From contig JABEUM010000117.1 in the NCBI GenBank assembly GCA_013044475.1, forward strand, positions 1 through 33,261: a stretch of DNA of 33,261 nt, given 5' to 3'. Source of the DNA: Acidimicrobiaceae bacterium (lineage in GTDB: Bacteria > Actinomycetota > Acidimicrobiia > Acidimicrobiales > Acidimicrobiaceae). Positions within the stretch are counted from its first letter, which is position 1; every line of letters starts with the position of its first letter. The notes under the pieces were generated by a model, which saw nothing but the letters and a program-made list of their open reading frames with translations, made no database searches and was not told the DNA's origin. Made by a program: the position numbers and the translations under genes. Shown here piece by piece: positions 1-8,919 of this stretch.

Positions 1-2
1 AC

Positions 3-794
3 CCAGTAGATATACCCGGCCTTGAACTTGCTGGCACGGTAGTTGAGGTCGGCCCCAGAGCAAAACGCTTCAAGGTCGGCGACCGGGTCATGGGAATAGT
101 AGGAGGGGCCGCACAGGCGGAGCTGGCATTGATCTCCGATGCGGTTGCCTTGAGGGTTCCGGAGAATATCGACATTGGTCTGGCTGGCGGGTTTCCAGAG
201 GCCTTCACTACCGCTTATGACGCCCTCTTCCTCCAGGGGGAGCTGACCATTGGAGAGCGGCTCTGCGTCCACGGTGCCGCCGGAGGCGTTGGTCTCGCAG
301 CTATACAGCTAGCGGTGAATGCAGGAGCTCGGGTGACCGCAACGTCTAGGACAATTCAGCATAAAGAGGAGCTGGAATCCCTCGGAGCCAGAGTTTTGCA
401 CCCCGACGAAATGGCGGGATCGGGGCCCTACGACGTCGTGTTAGAACTAGTCGGGGCCGCCAACATGGAATCGAACCTGAAGGAACTAGCGCAAGGCGGG
501 CGGATCGTGGTAATCGGAGTTGGAGCGGGATCCCGCTTTGAGCTCGATTTGCGGAGCGTCATGGCAAAGAGGTGCCGAATAATGGGTTCGACACTCCGGG
601 CTCGCTCCACAGAAGAAAAAGCCTACCTTGCCATCAAGATGGAGCACCAGGTAGTTCCGCTCTTAGAGTCAGAAGCCATTCGAATTCATGAATTTATGAG
701 CTTCCCATTTTCTCAAGCGAAAGAGGCCTACGAGGCATTCACTAGGAGCGGGAAGCTCGGGAAGCTGATCTTCTTTTCTAGTAGCCAGCCCTGA
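3..794 (+). CDS. NADPH:quinone oxidoreductase-like MDR dehydrogenase (5' end outside window)
   Basis: The reading frame is open from the left edge, so the N-terminus is missing. The first visible residues (PVDIPGLELAGTVVEVG) already match the GroES-like domain of medium-chain dehydrogenases; the first in-window ATG, at position 90, is internal. A Rossmann domain follows with the dinucleotide motif GAAGGVGLAAIQLA, then a TSR segment typical of NADPH binding. No zinc-ligand cysteine cluster is visible, which fits the zinc-free quinone oxidoreductase branch. It would reduce quinones or enones with NADPH in the cytoplasm; the actual substrate cannot be told. Its 3' end overlaps the end of the convergent hydroxyacid dehydrogenase gene by 17 bp. 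Confidence 0.8.
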   Translation, partial: PVDIPGLELAGTVVEVGPRAKRFKVGDRVMGIVGGAAQAELALISDAVALRVPENIDIGLAGGFPEAFTTAYDALFLQGELTIGERLCVHGAAGGVGLAAIQLAVNAGARVTATSRTIQHKEELESLGARVLHPDEMAGSGPYDVVLELVGAANMESNLKELAQGGRIVVIGVGAGSRFELDLRSVMAKRCRIMGSTLRARSTEEKAYLAIKMEHQVVPLLESEAIRIHEFMSFPFSQAKEAYEAFTRSGKLGKLIFFSSSQP

Positions 795-1857
795 AGTCGA
801 CCGTCCCTTCTGGCTCATATCCCCTCATCCAGAGGTCTAATTGGTGCTTCATACGGTTGATCGCTTTATCGGTGACCAACGGAGATGACCAGCTGTGATG
901 GGGGTAGACGGTTACGTCTTTTCTTCCCCAAAGCGCCGAGTCCGACGCCAGCGGCTCTTTTTCAAAGGCGTCCAGTAGCAGATACCCAAAGCGAGAACCC
1001 TTCGCTGCATTGGCGAGGGCAGCCTCGTCAAATATGGCACCCCGCGCTGGATTGATGATCACTACCCCATCTTTCAACCTAGCCAGTTCCGCTTCGCCGA
1101 GTAGATGCTGGGTCGATGGAGTGAGGGGAACGCCGACCACCAGGAAGTCACATTCGTAGATTTCGCTCGGAATCTCGTCTCCGAAGTAGTAACCCTGCAA
1201 ATGAGGCGGAACGACCTTGTGTTCTGTGCGAGTCCACGCCGACACCTCCACATTAAAGGGGCCGCACATCTCTGCGACGAGCCGATTGACAGATCCGAAT
1301 CCCAAAAGAAACACCTTTTTCTTCGAGAGTTCCTCGAGGTCTACCGACGGATCCCACAACCCGGCTTCCGATAGCGTCTGGTAGTGGATAAATCTCTTCG
1401 CTGAAACGAGCATTCCCATCATTACCCATTCAGCCATCGGCCTGGCAAAGTTATCACCACCATTTGAAAGGAGTATCCCTCGGCGCAGAAAGTCCTCTTT
1501 ATCCATGGCGTCTATCCCGACGAAATCCGAATGCACCCATTTCAGATTGGGCAGCTTGGAAACGACTTTGGAAACCCAGCCGCCGGTAAATCTACCATGA
1601 GCCCAAAATAGCTCCACCTTCGAAAGCTCGTCGCTTGATCTATCCCCATTGATCGGGTCTCCTTGAGGGTCGAACTCGACAAAATGGAGCTCGATACCCA
1701 TCTCGACTGCTAACTCGCCAAGGACCCTATTTGCTTCAGCACTTCCCGCTACATAGAGCAAAGTCCTCTTTTTCTCACCGTCTCCTGGCACTTTAACCCT
1801 CGCTAAATTCCCCAGACCATTTAGGTCGCCGCCATTTTCTGACCCCCTCGTCAGCAT
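778..1857 (-). CDS. D-2-hydroxyacid dehydrogenase (NAD-dependent)
   Basis: This 359-residue cytoplasmic protein has the two-domain layout of the D-isomer-specific 2-hydroxyacid dehydrogenases. The nucleotide-binding motif reads GFGSVN, so the third glycine of GxGxxG is replaced by Asn. The catalytic triad is present: Arg in NPARG, Glu in DAFEKEP, and His in PHHSW near the C-terminus. The first 30 residues are poorly conserved-looking, so the true start could be a later codon. The substrate is not predictable; glyoxylate/hydroxypyruvate reductases and phosphoglycerate dehydrogenase-like proteins share these motifs. The gene converges on the quinone oxidoreductase gene, with a 17-bp overlap of 3' ends. 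Confidence 0.8.
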   Translation of the reverse strand: MLTRGSENGGDLNGLGNLARVKVPGDGEKKRTLLYVAGSAEANRVLGELAVEMGIELHFVEFDPQGDPINGDRSSDELSKVELFWAHGRFTGGWVSKVVSKLPNLKWVHSDFVGIDAMDKEDFLRRGILLSNGGDNFARPMAEWVMMGMLVSAKRFIHYQTLSEAGLWDPSVDLEELSKKKVFLLGFGSVNRLVAEMCGPFNVEVSAWTRTEHKVVPPHLQGYYFGDEIPSEIYECDFLVVGVPLTPSTQHLLGEAELARLKDGVVIINPARGAIFDEAALANAAKGSRFGYLLLDAFEKEPLASDSALWGRKDVTVYPHHSWSSPLVTDKAINRMKHQLDLWMRGYEPEGTVDFRAGY

Positions 1858-1947
1858 AAAAGACGAAATGGCCGAAGGTTCACTAAAACAAACTCAACTA
1901 CGGTTGCCCAATGCTGATCGGTGCTGGATCCTAAATGGGAGGGTAGA

Positions 1948-1970
1948 GCGGACCCCTCGACTCGGTCCGC
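1948..1970. promoter_or_regulatory. Hairpin in the 313-bp gap upstream of two divergent genes
   Basis: A perfect 7-bp inverted repeat (GCGGACC / GGTCCGC) encloses a 9-base loop, and a TTGGGCCCAA palindrome follows at about 1974-1983. It lies between the starts of the hydroxyacid dehydrogenase (minus) and the Lgt-like gene (plus), so it is in leader or operator territory rather than at a gene end. There is no T-run on either side. A 64-codon reading frame in this gap (1868-2062) has no recognisable content. Nothing else is visible in the gap. Confidence 0.3.
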
Positions 1971-2170
1971 CCGTTGGGCCCAATTCCCCCCGAGAACTCC
2001 TACGCTTCTACCCAAGATCGCTTCTACTCGTAGTTAGCGTCATCACCCGAGTAGAATCTTGAGGTATTGTCCTCGGTTGCAATTAGAGTGCAGTTGGCCA
2101 AGGCTTTATATTGACCGAGCAAGATTTGACTGACGATAGACGGGTTGGTCCAACCACCAGGAGGTAGTCG

Positions 2171-2968
2171 ATGAAACCGATACCCGTAGATTTTCACATT
2201 GGCCCCCTTCAGATCCACACCTACGGAATCGGCCTGGCCATAACGTTCTATTTCGCTTATCGATACTTCGAAAAGCGCCTTCGGGACAATGAACTGCCCT
2301 GGGAATGGCTCGCCTCGTCGGTGCTCTGGATTATCGGGGCTGCGATAATTGGTGCACGGATAGTGCACGTAATTGCGAATATCAAGTATTACCTGTCGTC
2401 TCCGATTGAGGTATTTGCAATCTGGCATGGTGGACTCTCGTCCTTTGGTGGACTCGCAGGTGCTATACCGGTAGCGCTATACCTACTCCACAAGAGGGCG
2501 CCAGATCTCCGGCCGCTAGTGGCGCTTGACTTGATCACACCGGTCTTGATGGCGAGCTGGGCGATGGGAAGAATACTCGGACCCCAACTCATGTATGCGG
2601 GGGGCGGAAGGGCAACCAATGCCTGGTACGGCCTGCAATACGCAGGACAAATTGGCTATCGAATCCCGGTTCCGGTCTTTCAAGCCACCGAAGACTTCAT
2701 CATATTCTTGGTATCTCTCCAGCTGGAGAAGTTCTTCAAGTCTAAAGAGATGCCTTCTGGCACCCTCCTGATCGCTACGGTAGGACTTTGGTCGGTGGAA
2801 AGGTTCTTTGATGAGTTTCTTTGGCTAGCTGTTCCAAGGTTGTGGGACGCAGTTGAAGTCTTTTCAATAATCCTGTTCGTCTTTTCGATATTCGGACTCG
2901 TCATGCAGATCAAGAAGAAAAGGCGCCTCGCTGCGGAGTTGGATCCACAAGACCTGTCAAATAACTAG
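2171..2968 (+). CDS. Divergent prolipoprotein diacylglyceryl transferase (Lgt)-like membrane protein
   Basis: 265 residues with about seven hydrophobic segments. The Lgt family order is recognisable: an N-terminal IGPLQIHTYGIGL segment, then SPIEVFAIWHGGLSSFGGLAG, and GRILG in the position of the Lgt signature. True Lgt transfers diacylglyceryl from phosphatidylglycerol to the lipobox Cys of prolipoproteins at the inner membrane. Here the signature GRxGNFxNxE is replaced by GRILGPQLMY, and the His of GGMSFHGG is Phe, so normal Lgt activity is doubtful. The start is supported by a strong AGGAGGT ribosome binding site ending about 6 bases before the ATG. pncB follows 22 bases downstream. Confidence 0.7.
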   Translation: MKPIPVDFHIGPLQIHTYGIGLAITFYFAYRYFEKRLRDNELPWEWLASSVLWIIGAAIIGARIVHVIANIKYYLSSPIEVFAIWHGGLSSFGGLAGAIPVALYLLHKRAPDLRPLVALDLITPVLMASWAMGRILGPQLMYAGGGRATNAWYGLQYAGQIGYRIPVPVFQATEDFIIFLVSLQLEKFFKSKEMPSGTLLIATVGLWSVERFFDEFLWLAVPRLWDAVEVFSIILFVFSIFGLVMQIKKKRRLAAELDPQDLSNN

Positions 2969-2990
2969 CCAGAAGGGTCAGAAGAAGCTT

Positions 2991-4301
2991 TTGCGCAACC
3001 TCACCTCTACGGCTCTTCTGACCGATCAGTACGAATACACCATGTTGGAGGCCGCCCTTAACGCCGGCATAGCCGGAAATGGGGCGACCTTCGAGGTCTT
3101 CGCTAGGCGCTTACCTAGCGGGCGGAGATACGGAGTGGTCGCCGGACTAGCCAGGCTCGCAGACGCTATCGCTTCTTTCAGATTTGACCAGGAAACCCTC
3201 GGCTATCTGAAAGAGTCGAAAATAGTTTCCAAAAAGACCCTCGCCTACCTCGAAGGCTTTGTATTCTCAGGATCTATCTCCGCCTACCCAGAGGGCGAAG
3301 TTTACTTCCCAGATTCACCGGTGCTCAAGATAACGGCTCCTTTATCAGAAGCGATCCTTTTAGAGACTCTCGTTCTATCCGTTTTGAACTGGGACTCGGC
3401 GATAGCGGCCTGTGCGTCCCGTATCTTTGTCGCCGCGGCTGGCAGGGCTCTTATCGAGATGGGTGGGAGACGTACCCACGAGCATTCGGCGATAGCGGCG
3501 GCCCGGGCAGCGTACCTCGCTGGATTCGACTCAACATCGAACCTTGCCGCCGGAAAACTATACGGGATCCCGACGGCCGGAACCGTCGCCCATGCATTTA
3601 TCCTCGCCCACCCAGATGAGAATTCCGCCTTCGTCTCGCAGTTCCAAACACAGGGTGCTGCCACAACCGCCCTAGTGGACACGTACGACATCCCTCAGGG
3701 GATCGACAGGGCCATCGAGGTATTCGGAACATCCCTAGCATCGATAAGGATCGACTCTGGTGACCTTGCAACACAGGCCAAACAGGCTAGAGAACAACTA
3801 GACAGCCTCGGGGCCACTGGGACCAAAATAGTAGTTTCCGGAGATCTCGACGAGTTCGCAATCCACGACCTGAGAGACACCCCAATCGACGCCTACGGGG
3901 TAGGTACGAGGCTCGTAACGGGCTCGGGGGCTCCGACCGCCAACTTTGTCTACAAACTCGTAGAGGTCGCCGTGGACGGCGGATCAAGGCCCGTATCGAA
4001 GCTGTCTAGGGATAAGGAGACCCAAGGTGGAGCCAAGGTCCCGTATCGAATGATCGATGAGGACGGCTCAGCCGTTGCAGAGGTCTTTCTAAACTCCGCC
4101 CGTTCAAAAGAACTCGAAGGCGATCCACGCTACCGTCCGTTGCAGATAGACCTCTACAGAGATGGATACTTGGTCTACAACGAGACTTTGGAGGATGGTC
4201 GCAACAGGCACCGATCGGCGCTCGCACAACTAGGGCCGATCGGAAGGTCACTAACAGAGGGACCACCATTGCTGGTAGCGGTACCTTGGAGTAGTTCTTA
4301 A
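2991..4301 (+). CDS. pncB: Nicotinate phosphoribosyltransferase
   Basis: 436 residues, the usual size for the family. It converts nicotinate, PRPP and ATP to nicotinate mononucleotide, the entry step of NAD salvage (Preiss-Handler pathway). The N-terminal LLTDQYEYTMLEAAL block, the MGGRRTHE motif with the region of the phospho-histidine, and the IRIDSGDL segment near residue 250 are family hallmarks. The start used is a TTG at 2991 because the conserved LTDQYEYTM block begins eight residues in and leaves no room for the next ATG (codon 18). Upstream GAAGAAG or AGAAGG could serve as a weak ribosome binding site. The gene sits beside the de novo NAD genes nadC, nadA and nadB on the opposite strand. 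Confidence 0.92.
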   Translation: MRNLTSTALLTDQYEYTMLEAALNAGIAGNGATFEVFARRLPSGRRYGVVAGLARLADAIASFRFDQETLGYLKESKIVSKKTLAYLEGFVFSGSISAYPEGEVYFPDSPVLKITAPLSEAILLETLVLSVLNWDSAIAACASRIFVAAAGRALIEMGGRRTHEHSAIAAARAAYLAGFDSTSNLAAGKLYGIPTAGTVAHAFILAHPDENSAFVSQFQTQGAATTALVDTYDIPQGIDRAIEVFGTSLASIRIDSGDLATQAKQAREQLDSLGATGTKIVVSGDLDEFAIHDLRDTPIDAYGVGTRLVTGSGAPTANFVYKLVEVAVDGGSRPVSKLSRDKETQGGAKVPYRMIDEDGSAVAEVFLNSARSKELEGDPRYRPLQIDLYRDGYLVYNETLEDGRNRHRSALAQLGPIGRSLTEGPPLLVAVPWSSS

Positions 4302-4344
4302 CAATTCGCAGAACGAAGCTGCTCGGTCAGTTTGGAGTTCGTAT

Positions 4345-5229
4345 TTAGGAGTTGGCCTCTTCGACGACGGCGTCTGAAAGCGATGGCCAGAGATCCTTCG
4401 CCCAATCACCGAATGCGACTGAGCTTAGAGTCGCCAAAAAGCAGCGGTTTTCTAGGTCGATCCAAAAAGACGCCCCGGACTGCCCAAAATGTCCAAAGGT
4501 TCCCTTCGAATTGCGTCCACCGGTCCAGTGCGGAGCCTTCTCCCCCTTGAGCTCCGGACCTAGCCCCCACGGGCAGGGCCTCATGAATCCAAAACCCGGC
4601 AGCATTCCATCCAACTCCGGATGGTGTGGGTCGCGGATGAGTCTAAGGGTATCCAAGGAGAGAATCCCCGGCGAGACAAATCCATTCACCAATGCCACAA
4701 GGTCCGATATAGAGGCGACTATCCCTGCGGCGGCCCCGGTGGGTCCGGAGGCGTCGTATAACCCCGGATCCAGCTCCAATCCATTGGCGCCCAAGGGCTC
4801 TGCCACGGCCTCGAAGAGGTAATTCCGAAAACTCATTTCGGAATTTCGCCCAATCAGGTCGGCCAGCAGTTCATAGCCCACGTTGGAATAGATCCTGCGA
4901 CTAGCTGGCCGTGATTCCGAGGTGATCCCCTCAAACGCAAAGTCTCCGGGTCTCGGGAAGGCAAATGGAAGTCCGGAGGCGTGGGACAGGAGGTCATATA
5001 CTGATGCCGAATTTGCTAAGACCGGCTCTTTGGCGTCCAGGGTTCCCTCTTCTATCGCCACGTGGGCAGCGAGAGCGGTAAAGAGTTTGCTGACCGAAGC
5101 TAGCGGGAAAAGCCCCTTTGATCCCAGCTCTTTTAGTCGAGTTATCCCGCCTTCCCCGATGCTTCCATAGGCTATCGCCCACTCGCCCGGGAAGCCTTCG
5201 GCTAAGTTCGCGATATCGACTGGAACCAT
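4345..5229 (-). CDS. Serine hydrolase, beta-lactamase/D-Ala-D-Ala carboxypeptidase superfamily (class C type)
   Basis: 294 residues. The three active-site elements of the class C beta-lactamase fold are visible: SxxK in ASVSKL near residue 46, YxN in IYSNVGYE near residue 114, and HFG in GTFGHFGQSG near residue 248, the KTG-box equivalent. There is no signal peptide or membrane segment at the N-terminus, so a cytoplasmic esterase, amidase or peptidase is more likely than a periplasmic beta-lactamase. It lies about 100 bp downstream of nadB in the same direction and may be partly co-transcribed, although a hairpin at 5276-5300 separates them. It converges on pncB with a 43-bp gap. The substrate is unknown. 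Confidence 0.8.
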   Translation of the reverse strand: MVPVDIANLAEGFPGEWAIAYGSIGEGGITRLKELGSKGLFPLASVSKLFTALAAHVAIEEGTLDAKEPVLANSASVYDLLSHASGLPFAFPRPGDFAFEGITSESRPASRRIYSNVGYELLADLIGRNSEMSFRNYLFEAVAEPLGANGLELDPGLYDASGPTGAAAGIVASISDLVALVNGFVSPGILSLDTLRLIRDPHHPELDGMLPGFGFMRPCPWGLGPELKGEKAPHWTGGRNSKGTFGHFGQSGASFWIDLENRCFLATLSSVAFGDWAKDLWPSLSDAVVEEANS

Positions 5230-5275
5230 CTAGTCAATCCTCATCTATTCCCGCTCGACTCTTTGGTAGGATGAC

Positions 5276-5300
5276 ACTTCTTGGCCTCGCCTCAAGAAGT
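5276..5300 (-). terminator. Hairpin downstream of nadB (no U-tract)
   Basis: A perfect 8-bp stem (ACTTCTTG / CAAGAAGT) with a 9-base loop starts 31 bases after the nadB stop and before the serine hydrolase start. On the minus strand no T-run follows, so it is not a classical intrinsic terminator. It may be a tail-less terminator or a 3'-end stabiliser for the nadCAB transcript. Confidence 0.4.
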
Positions 5301-5330
5301 TGGGCCATTCAACCAGCTTCAAGGCCGATT

Positions 5331-6842
5331 CTACTCTCCAGGTCGGCGGGTGACCGTTTTGAGTCCGTCCAAGGACTGCTCAACATGAAATATCACCTCG
5401 GACGGTTTAGGGAAGTCCCCCCTGTAGTGCGATCCCCGAGATTCCTCCCTTGCAAGAGCACCCCTCAAGACGCACGACGCTACTAGGGCTAGGTTCGAAT
5501 TCTCGATCTCAAAAGGGTCGAGCGATGGCTTATATCCGATGGCGCCGATCCGGTCGAGGCCCGACTCAAGCTCTGGCCCGGTTCGCACTACACTGGCGCT
5601 TTCCGACATTATCTTCTGAATTTCCAAACGCGCCTCCCGGGTCATCCCGCTCGTCTCGATCGGCTCAGCTATCCCTATGGTAGAGATCGGCTCCAGCTCC
5701 TTGGTTGCGCAAGCGGCTGATCGCGCCCCCATTACCAACCCCTCCAAAAGGGAATTGGAAGCCAAACGGTTTGCGCCATGTACGCCCGTGCTACCTACTT
5801 CTCCCGCCGCGTAGAGTCTCGGAACCCCCGATCGGCCCTCAGAATCGGTACGAATACCACCCATCTGAAAATGAGCCGCAGGGGCGATCGGGACGACTTG
5901 CGACCCCGAATCCAAACCCAGAGCCTTTATCGAAGCAAAAACCGTAGGAAACTTCTCTTCAAAGTTGGCGATCGAAGAGAGATCGATAAAGACCCCTCCG
6001 GTCCTTTTAATCTCTGAATCTACCGCCCTCGCCACGACGTCCCTCGGGGCCAATTCTGCCTCGGGGTCATAATGACCCATAAAATATTCTCCAGCGGCGT
6101 TCACGAGCTTGGCACCCTCGCCCCGGCAAGCTTCAGAAACGAGGGTTCCGTCCAAAAGCGCCGTGGGGTGAAACTGGATTAGCTCGATATCTCGGACTAC
6201 ACATCCGGCCCCGAAAGCTAGCGCTATCCCGTCTCCGGTGGCCTCGATGGGATTGGTAGTTACTCCAAAAAGCTGGCCTGAACCACCCGTAGCGAGGAGA
6301 GTTGCACTGGCTTTGACCACTCCGACCCTATTGGAATCGTCCAGGAAGTACGCACCAGAAACGCCATTTCCGTCCGTTGCAAGCTGGAACACAAAGCGAT
6401 TTTCCAGAATCTTGATCCTAGATGGGAGGTGTTGGTGCAAAAAGTTAAGGAGGAAAAGCCCGCTTCTATCGCCTCCAGCGTGCTTCACCCTCGCCCGGGA
6501 ATGTCCGCCCTCTCGGGCCAGCCCGGGGTCGAATCTCATACCTTTATCGATCAACGACCTAAGGTGGTCTAGGCTCTCTTGGAGTATCTCCCTCGTGACC
6601 TCAGGGTCACTCAGACCCCGCCCCGCCTTTACCGTGTCGGCCACGTGCTGTGCGATATCCTCTTGTCCAACAGGAAAGGCGATACCCCCCTGTGCCCACG
6701 GCGTTGCGCCCGATAGGAGACCCCTCTTGGTAACCATGACCACTTTGGCGCCTAGCTCCGCAGCCGCAAGGGCGGCGTAGGAACCGGCGACTCCGCTTCC
6801 AATAACCACCAAGTCTGCTTCGTATGCCTCGTGGAGAGACAA
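5331..6842 (-). CDS. nadB: L-aspartate oxidase
   Basis: 503 residues. This flavoenzyme oxidises L-aspartate to iminoaspartate, the first step of de novo NAD synthesis, and hands it to NadA. The N-terminal FAD motif reads VVIGSGVAGSYAAL. Family motifs follow in order: TPWAQGGIAF near residue 47, HAGGDRSG near residue 121, IQFHPTAL near residue 223, EACRGEGAKL near residue 237, and the C-terminal FAD segment LYAAGEVGSTGVHGANRLASN with the substrate-contacting Arg. The soluble, short form and the neighbouring nadA and nadC separate it from succinate dehydrogenase/fumarate reductase flavoproteins. Only two bases separate it from nadA, so the two are almost certainly one operon. Confidence 0.94.
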   Translation of the reverse strand: MSLHEAYEADLVVIGSGVAGSYAALAAAELGAKVVMVTKRGLLSGATPWAQGGIAFPVGQEDIAQHVADTVKAGRGLSDPEVTREILQESLDHLRSLIDKGMRFDPGLAREGGHSRARVKHAGGDRSGLFLLNFLHQHLPSRIKILENRFVFQLATDGNGVSGAYFLDDSNRVGVVKASATLLATGGSGQLFGVTTNPIEATGDGIALAFGAGCVVRDIELIQFHPTALLDGTLVSEACRGEGAKLVNAAGEYFMGHYDPEAELAPRDVVARAVDSEIKRTGGVFIDLSSIANFEEKFPTVFASIKALGLDSGSQVVPIAPAAHFQMGGIRTDSEGRSGVPRLYAAGEVGSTGVHGANRLASNSLLEGLVMGARSAACATKELEPISTIGIAEPIETSGMTREARLEIQKIMSESASVVRTGPELESGLDRIGAIGYKPSLDPFEIENSNLALVASCVLRGALAREESRGSHYRGDFPKPSEVIFHVEQSLDGLKTVTRRPGE

Positions 6843-6844
6843 AG

Positions 6845-7777
6845 CTAACCTACCTTGATCATCGCGTCTATAGCCTTCTTAGCTTTCTTTGCGATCTCTG
6901 GATCGACTTTCACAACGTATCTGTCCTCGACCAGTGAGTCATAGACCTTTTCTAGGGTGATCATCTTCATGTACTCGCATATAGCGTCCTCTTTGACTGG
7001 GAGGAACTTCTTGCCGGGGGCCATGGCGTTGAGGCGGTGTACAATCCCTACCTCGGTAGCAATGACAAACTCGTTTCTTTGCGATCCTTGGGCGTAACGC
7101 ACCATACCCTCGGTGGAGAGCATCTTGGCATCGGGCTTGAGGTAAAGGCACGAACTCCCACAGCTACATTCAGGGTGAATCATAAATTCGGCATTCGGAT
7201 GAGCGATGAGTGTCTCTTCGATCTCCTTGGTCCCAATGCCCGCATGAACGTGGCACTCGCCCATCCAAATGTGCATCTTGATTCCAGTCTGCCGTTCGAC
7301 GTGGGCCCCTAAGAACATGTCCGGCAAGAAGAAGATTGGGCGACTGGTGTCTAACTGAGCAACTACTTCCACTGCGTTCGCACTCGTCACACAGACATCC
7401 GATAGGGCCTTTACCTCTGCGGAGGTATTAACGTAGGCGACCACCTGGCCATCTGGATTTTCGTCACGCCAAAGCTGTACATCTTTTGCTGAAATCGTAT
7501 CTGAAAGGGAGCATCCGGCATCTGGATCCGGGATCAGCACTGTTTTGTTCGGATTTAGAATCGCTGCGGTCTCGGCCATGAAATAGACACCGGCAAATAC
7601 GATCACGTCGGCTGGGGTCGACGCAGCGAGACGGGAAAGGCCAAGAGAATCCCCGACAAAATCCGCGACGTCTTGGACCTCTGGCCTCTGATACGAGTGG
7701 GCGAGAATAACTGCGTTCCTCTGCCTCTTCACCTCTTGAATCTGTTCTATCAGATCAACCGATGTAATTGTCATCAA
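6845..7777 (-). CDS. nadA: Quinolinate synthase A
   Basis: 310 residues. It condenses iminoaspartate with dihydroxyacetone phosphate to quinolinate, using a [4Fe-4S] cluster with a free iron site. Probable cluster ligands are Cys89 (DAGCSLSD), Cys204 (MIHPECSC) and Cys267 (AICEYMK), which match the three conserved positions of the family. The N-terminal LAHSYQRPEVQDVADFVGDSLGLS block is typical. The extra CGSSC after Cys204 is worth noting but is not a known ligand. The ORF begins with two consecutive ATGs; either could start. It lies between nadC (84-bp gap) and nadB (2-bp gap). Confidence 0.94.
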   Translation of the reverse strand: MMTITSVDLIEQIQEVKRQRNAVILAHSYQRPEVQDVADFVGDSLGLSRLAASTPADVIVFAGVYFMAETAAILNPNKTVLIPDPDAGCSLSDTISAKDVQLWRDENPDGQVVAYVNTSAEVKALSDVCVTSANAVEVVAQLDTSRPIFFLPDMFLGAHVERQTGIKMHIWMGECHVHAGIGTKEIEETLIAHPNAEFMIHPECSCGSSCLYLKPDAKMLSTEGMVRYAQGSQRNEFVIATEVGIVHRLNAMAPGKKFLPVKEDAICEYMKMITLEKVYDSLVEDRYVVKVDPEIAKKAKKAIDAMIKVG

Positions 7778-7827
7778 AAATACCCGTCCTTCACGAGACG
7801 CTTCAGCCCTGGATTAGATCAACTATT

Positions 7828-7847
7828 CTTAGGTCTCTCACCCTAAG
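7828..7847. promoter_or_regulatory. Small hairpin in the nadC-nadA gap
   Basis: A 6-bp inverted repeat (CTTAGG / CCTAAG) with an 8-base loop lies in the 84-bp gap between the nadC stop and the nadA start. It could affect relative expression or mRNA processing within the operon. The stem is short and could be chance. Confidence 0.2.
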
Positions 7848-7861
7848 CGACGGCGGTCTCA

Positions 7862-8725
7862 TTAGATCTCTGCAGACTTACCTACACTAAAGTCTAGGGA
7901 GATATCGACCGCGATCGCCGAGTGGGTCAAAGCGCCTACGGAAATTAGATCGACACCGCAAAGGGCGACTTCCCGAATCCTAGCTAGCGTCATGTTTCCA
8001 CTGGCCTCGGTCGGAATCCGTCCGGCCACAACCCTGACGGCCTCCGCCATATCCGAAGTCGTCATATTATCCAACAGTACACAGCCAGCCCCCGCTTCGA
8101 GCGCCTCCTTCAGCTCTTCGATGGATCCGACCTCTACCTCAACGACGAGGTGATGCGGCGCCTTAGCGACGGCGGCCCTAGTAGCTTCGAAGACCGACCC
8201 CGCTGCGACGATGTGATTGTCCTTGATTAGTATCCCGTCGAAGAGGCCAAAACGGTGGTTGTATCCTCCCCCTTGTCTGACAGCGTACTTCTCGAGCGAG
8301 CGCAAGCCCGGGGTAGTTTTCCGGCTATCAAGTATCTTTGCCTTAGTTCCTGTGGTCTCCGCTACGAAAGCTGAGGTCATCGTAGCTATGCCCGACATCC
8401 GCTGCAGAAGGTTCAAAGCGAGTCTCTCACCCTTCAGCATCGCCTTGGCGGTCCCAGACAATTCGGCCAATATTTCATTCTCTGCAACACTTTGGCCGTC
8501 TATAACCAGGCTTCGAAATTCAAATGACTCCTCTAGGGCAACGAACACTTCCCTAGCCACGTCGAGCCCAGCTACAATTCCGTTCTGCTTGGCGATTAGC
8601 ACCCCGGTAGCCAAAGCCCCATCTTCTATCGTCAATTCGGAAGTTATGTCACCGTGACCGATGTCTTCCCTGAGCCACCTGGCGATATCTCCCCGGAGAG
8701 TAGGCAAATCAATTCCGCTCATCAC
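7862..8725 (-). CDS. nadC: Nicotinate-nucleotide pyrophosphorylase (quinolinate phosphoribosyltransferase)
   Basis: 287 residues, normal for the family. It converts quinolinate and PRPP to nicotinate mononucleotide with release of CO2. The N-terminal REDIGHGDITSE motif, ALNLLQRMSGIAT near residue 103, and the block ILDSRKTTPGLR...EKYAVRQGGGYNHRFGL (about 131-161), which holds the quinolinate- and phosphate-binding Arg/Lys/His residues, are all present. IKDNHI follows at about 167. The C-terminal half shows the alternating strand/helix pattern of the seven-stranded barrel, ending in ISVGALTHSA. It is first in the nadC-nadA-nadB order. A GGCGC-TTG-GCGCC palindrome sits about 15 bases upstream, with no assigned regulator. 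Confidence 0.94.
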   Translation of the reverse strand: MMSGIDLPTLRGDIARWLREDIGHGDITSELTIEDGALATGVLIAKQNGIVAGLDVAREVFVALEESFEFRSLVIDGQSVAENEILAELSGTAKAMLKGERLALNLLQRMSGIATMTSAFVAETTGTKAKILDSRKTTPGLRSLEKYAVRQGGGYNHRFGLFDGILIKDNHIVAAGSVFEATRAAVAKAPHHLVVEVEVGSIEELKEALEAGAGCVLLDNMTTSDMAEAVRVVAGRIPTEASGNMTLARIREVALCGVDLISVGALTHSAIAVDISLDFSVGKSAEI

Positions 8726-8919
8726 AATTCCTCGAGTAATTGGCGCTTGGCGCCCGCCATCAGAGCCTAGCTCTATCCGATTGGCTGCCTCAAATTTGCC
8801 GTCTCACGAAAATGGCTAAGGGATTTTAGTCTTCTGTATTGTCGATGCCTAACAAGGTGTCTATTGGATCCCCAGTGGTTTGGCAAACCTATCAGTTTGT
8901 CGTTTTAATCCTGGCAGTG

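Noticed and set aside
1868-2062. 64-codon reading frame in the gap before the Lgt-like gene
   Set aside because: No ribosome binding site and a composition unlike its neighbours; it resembles translated non-coding sequence.
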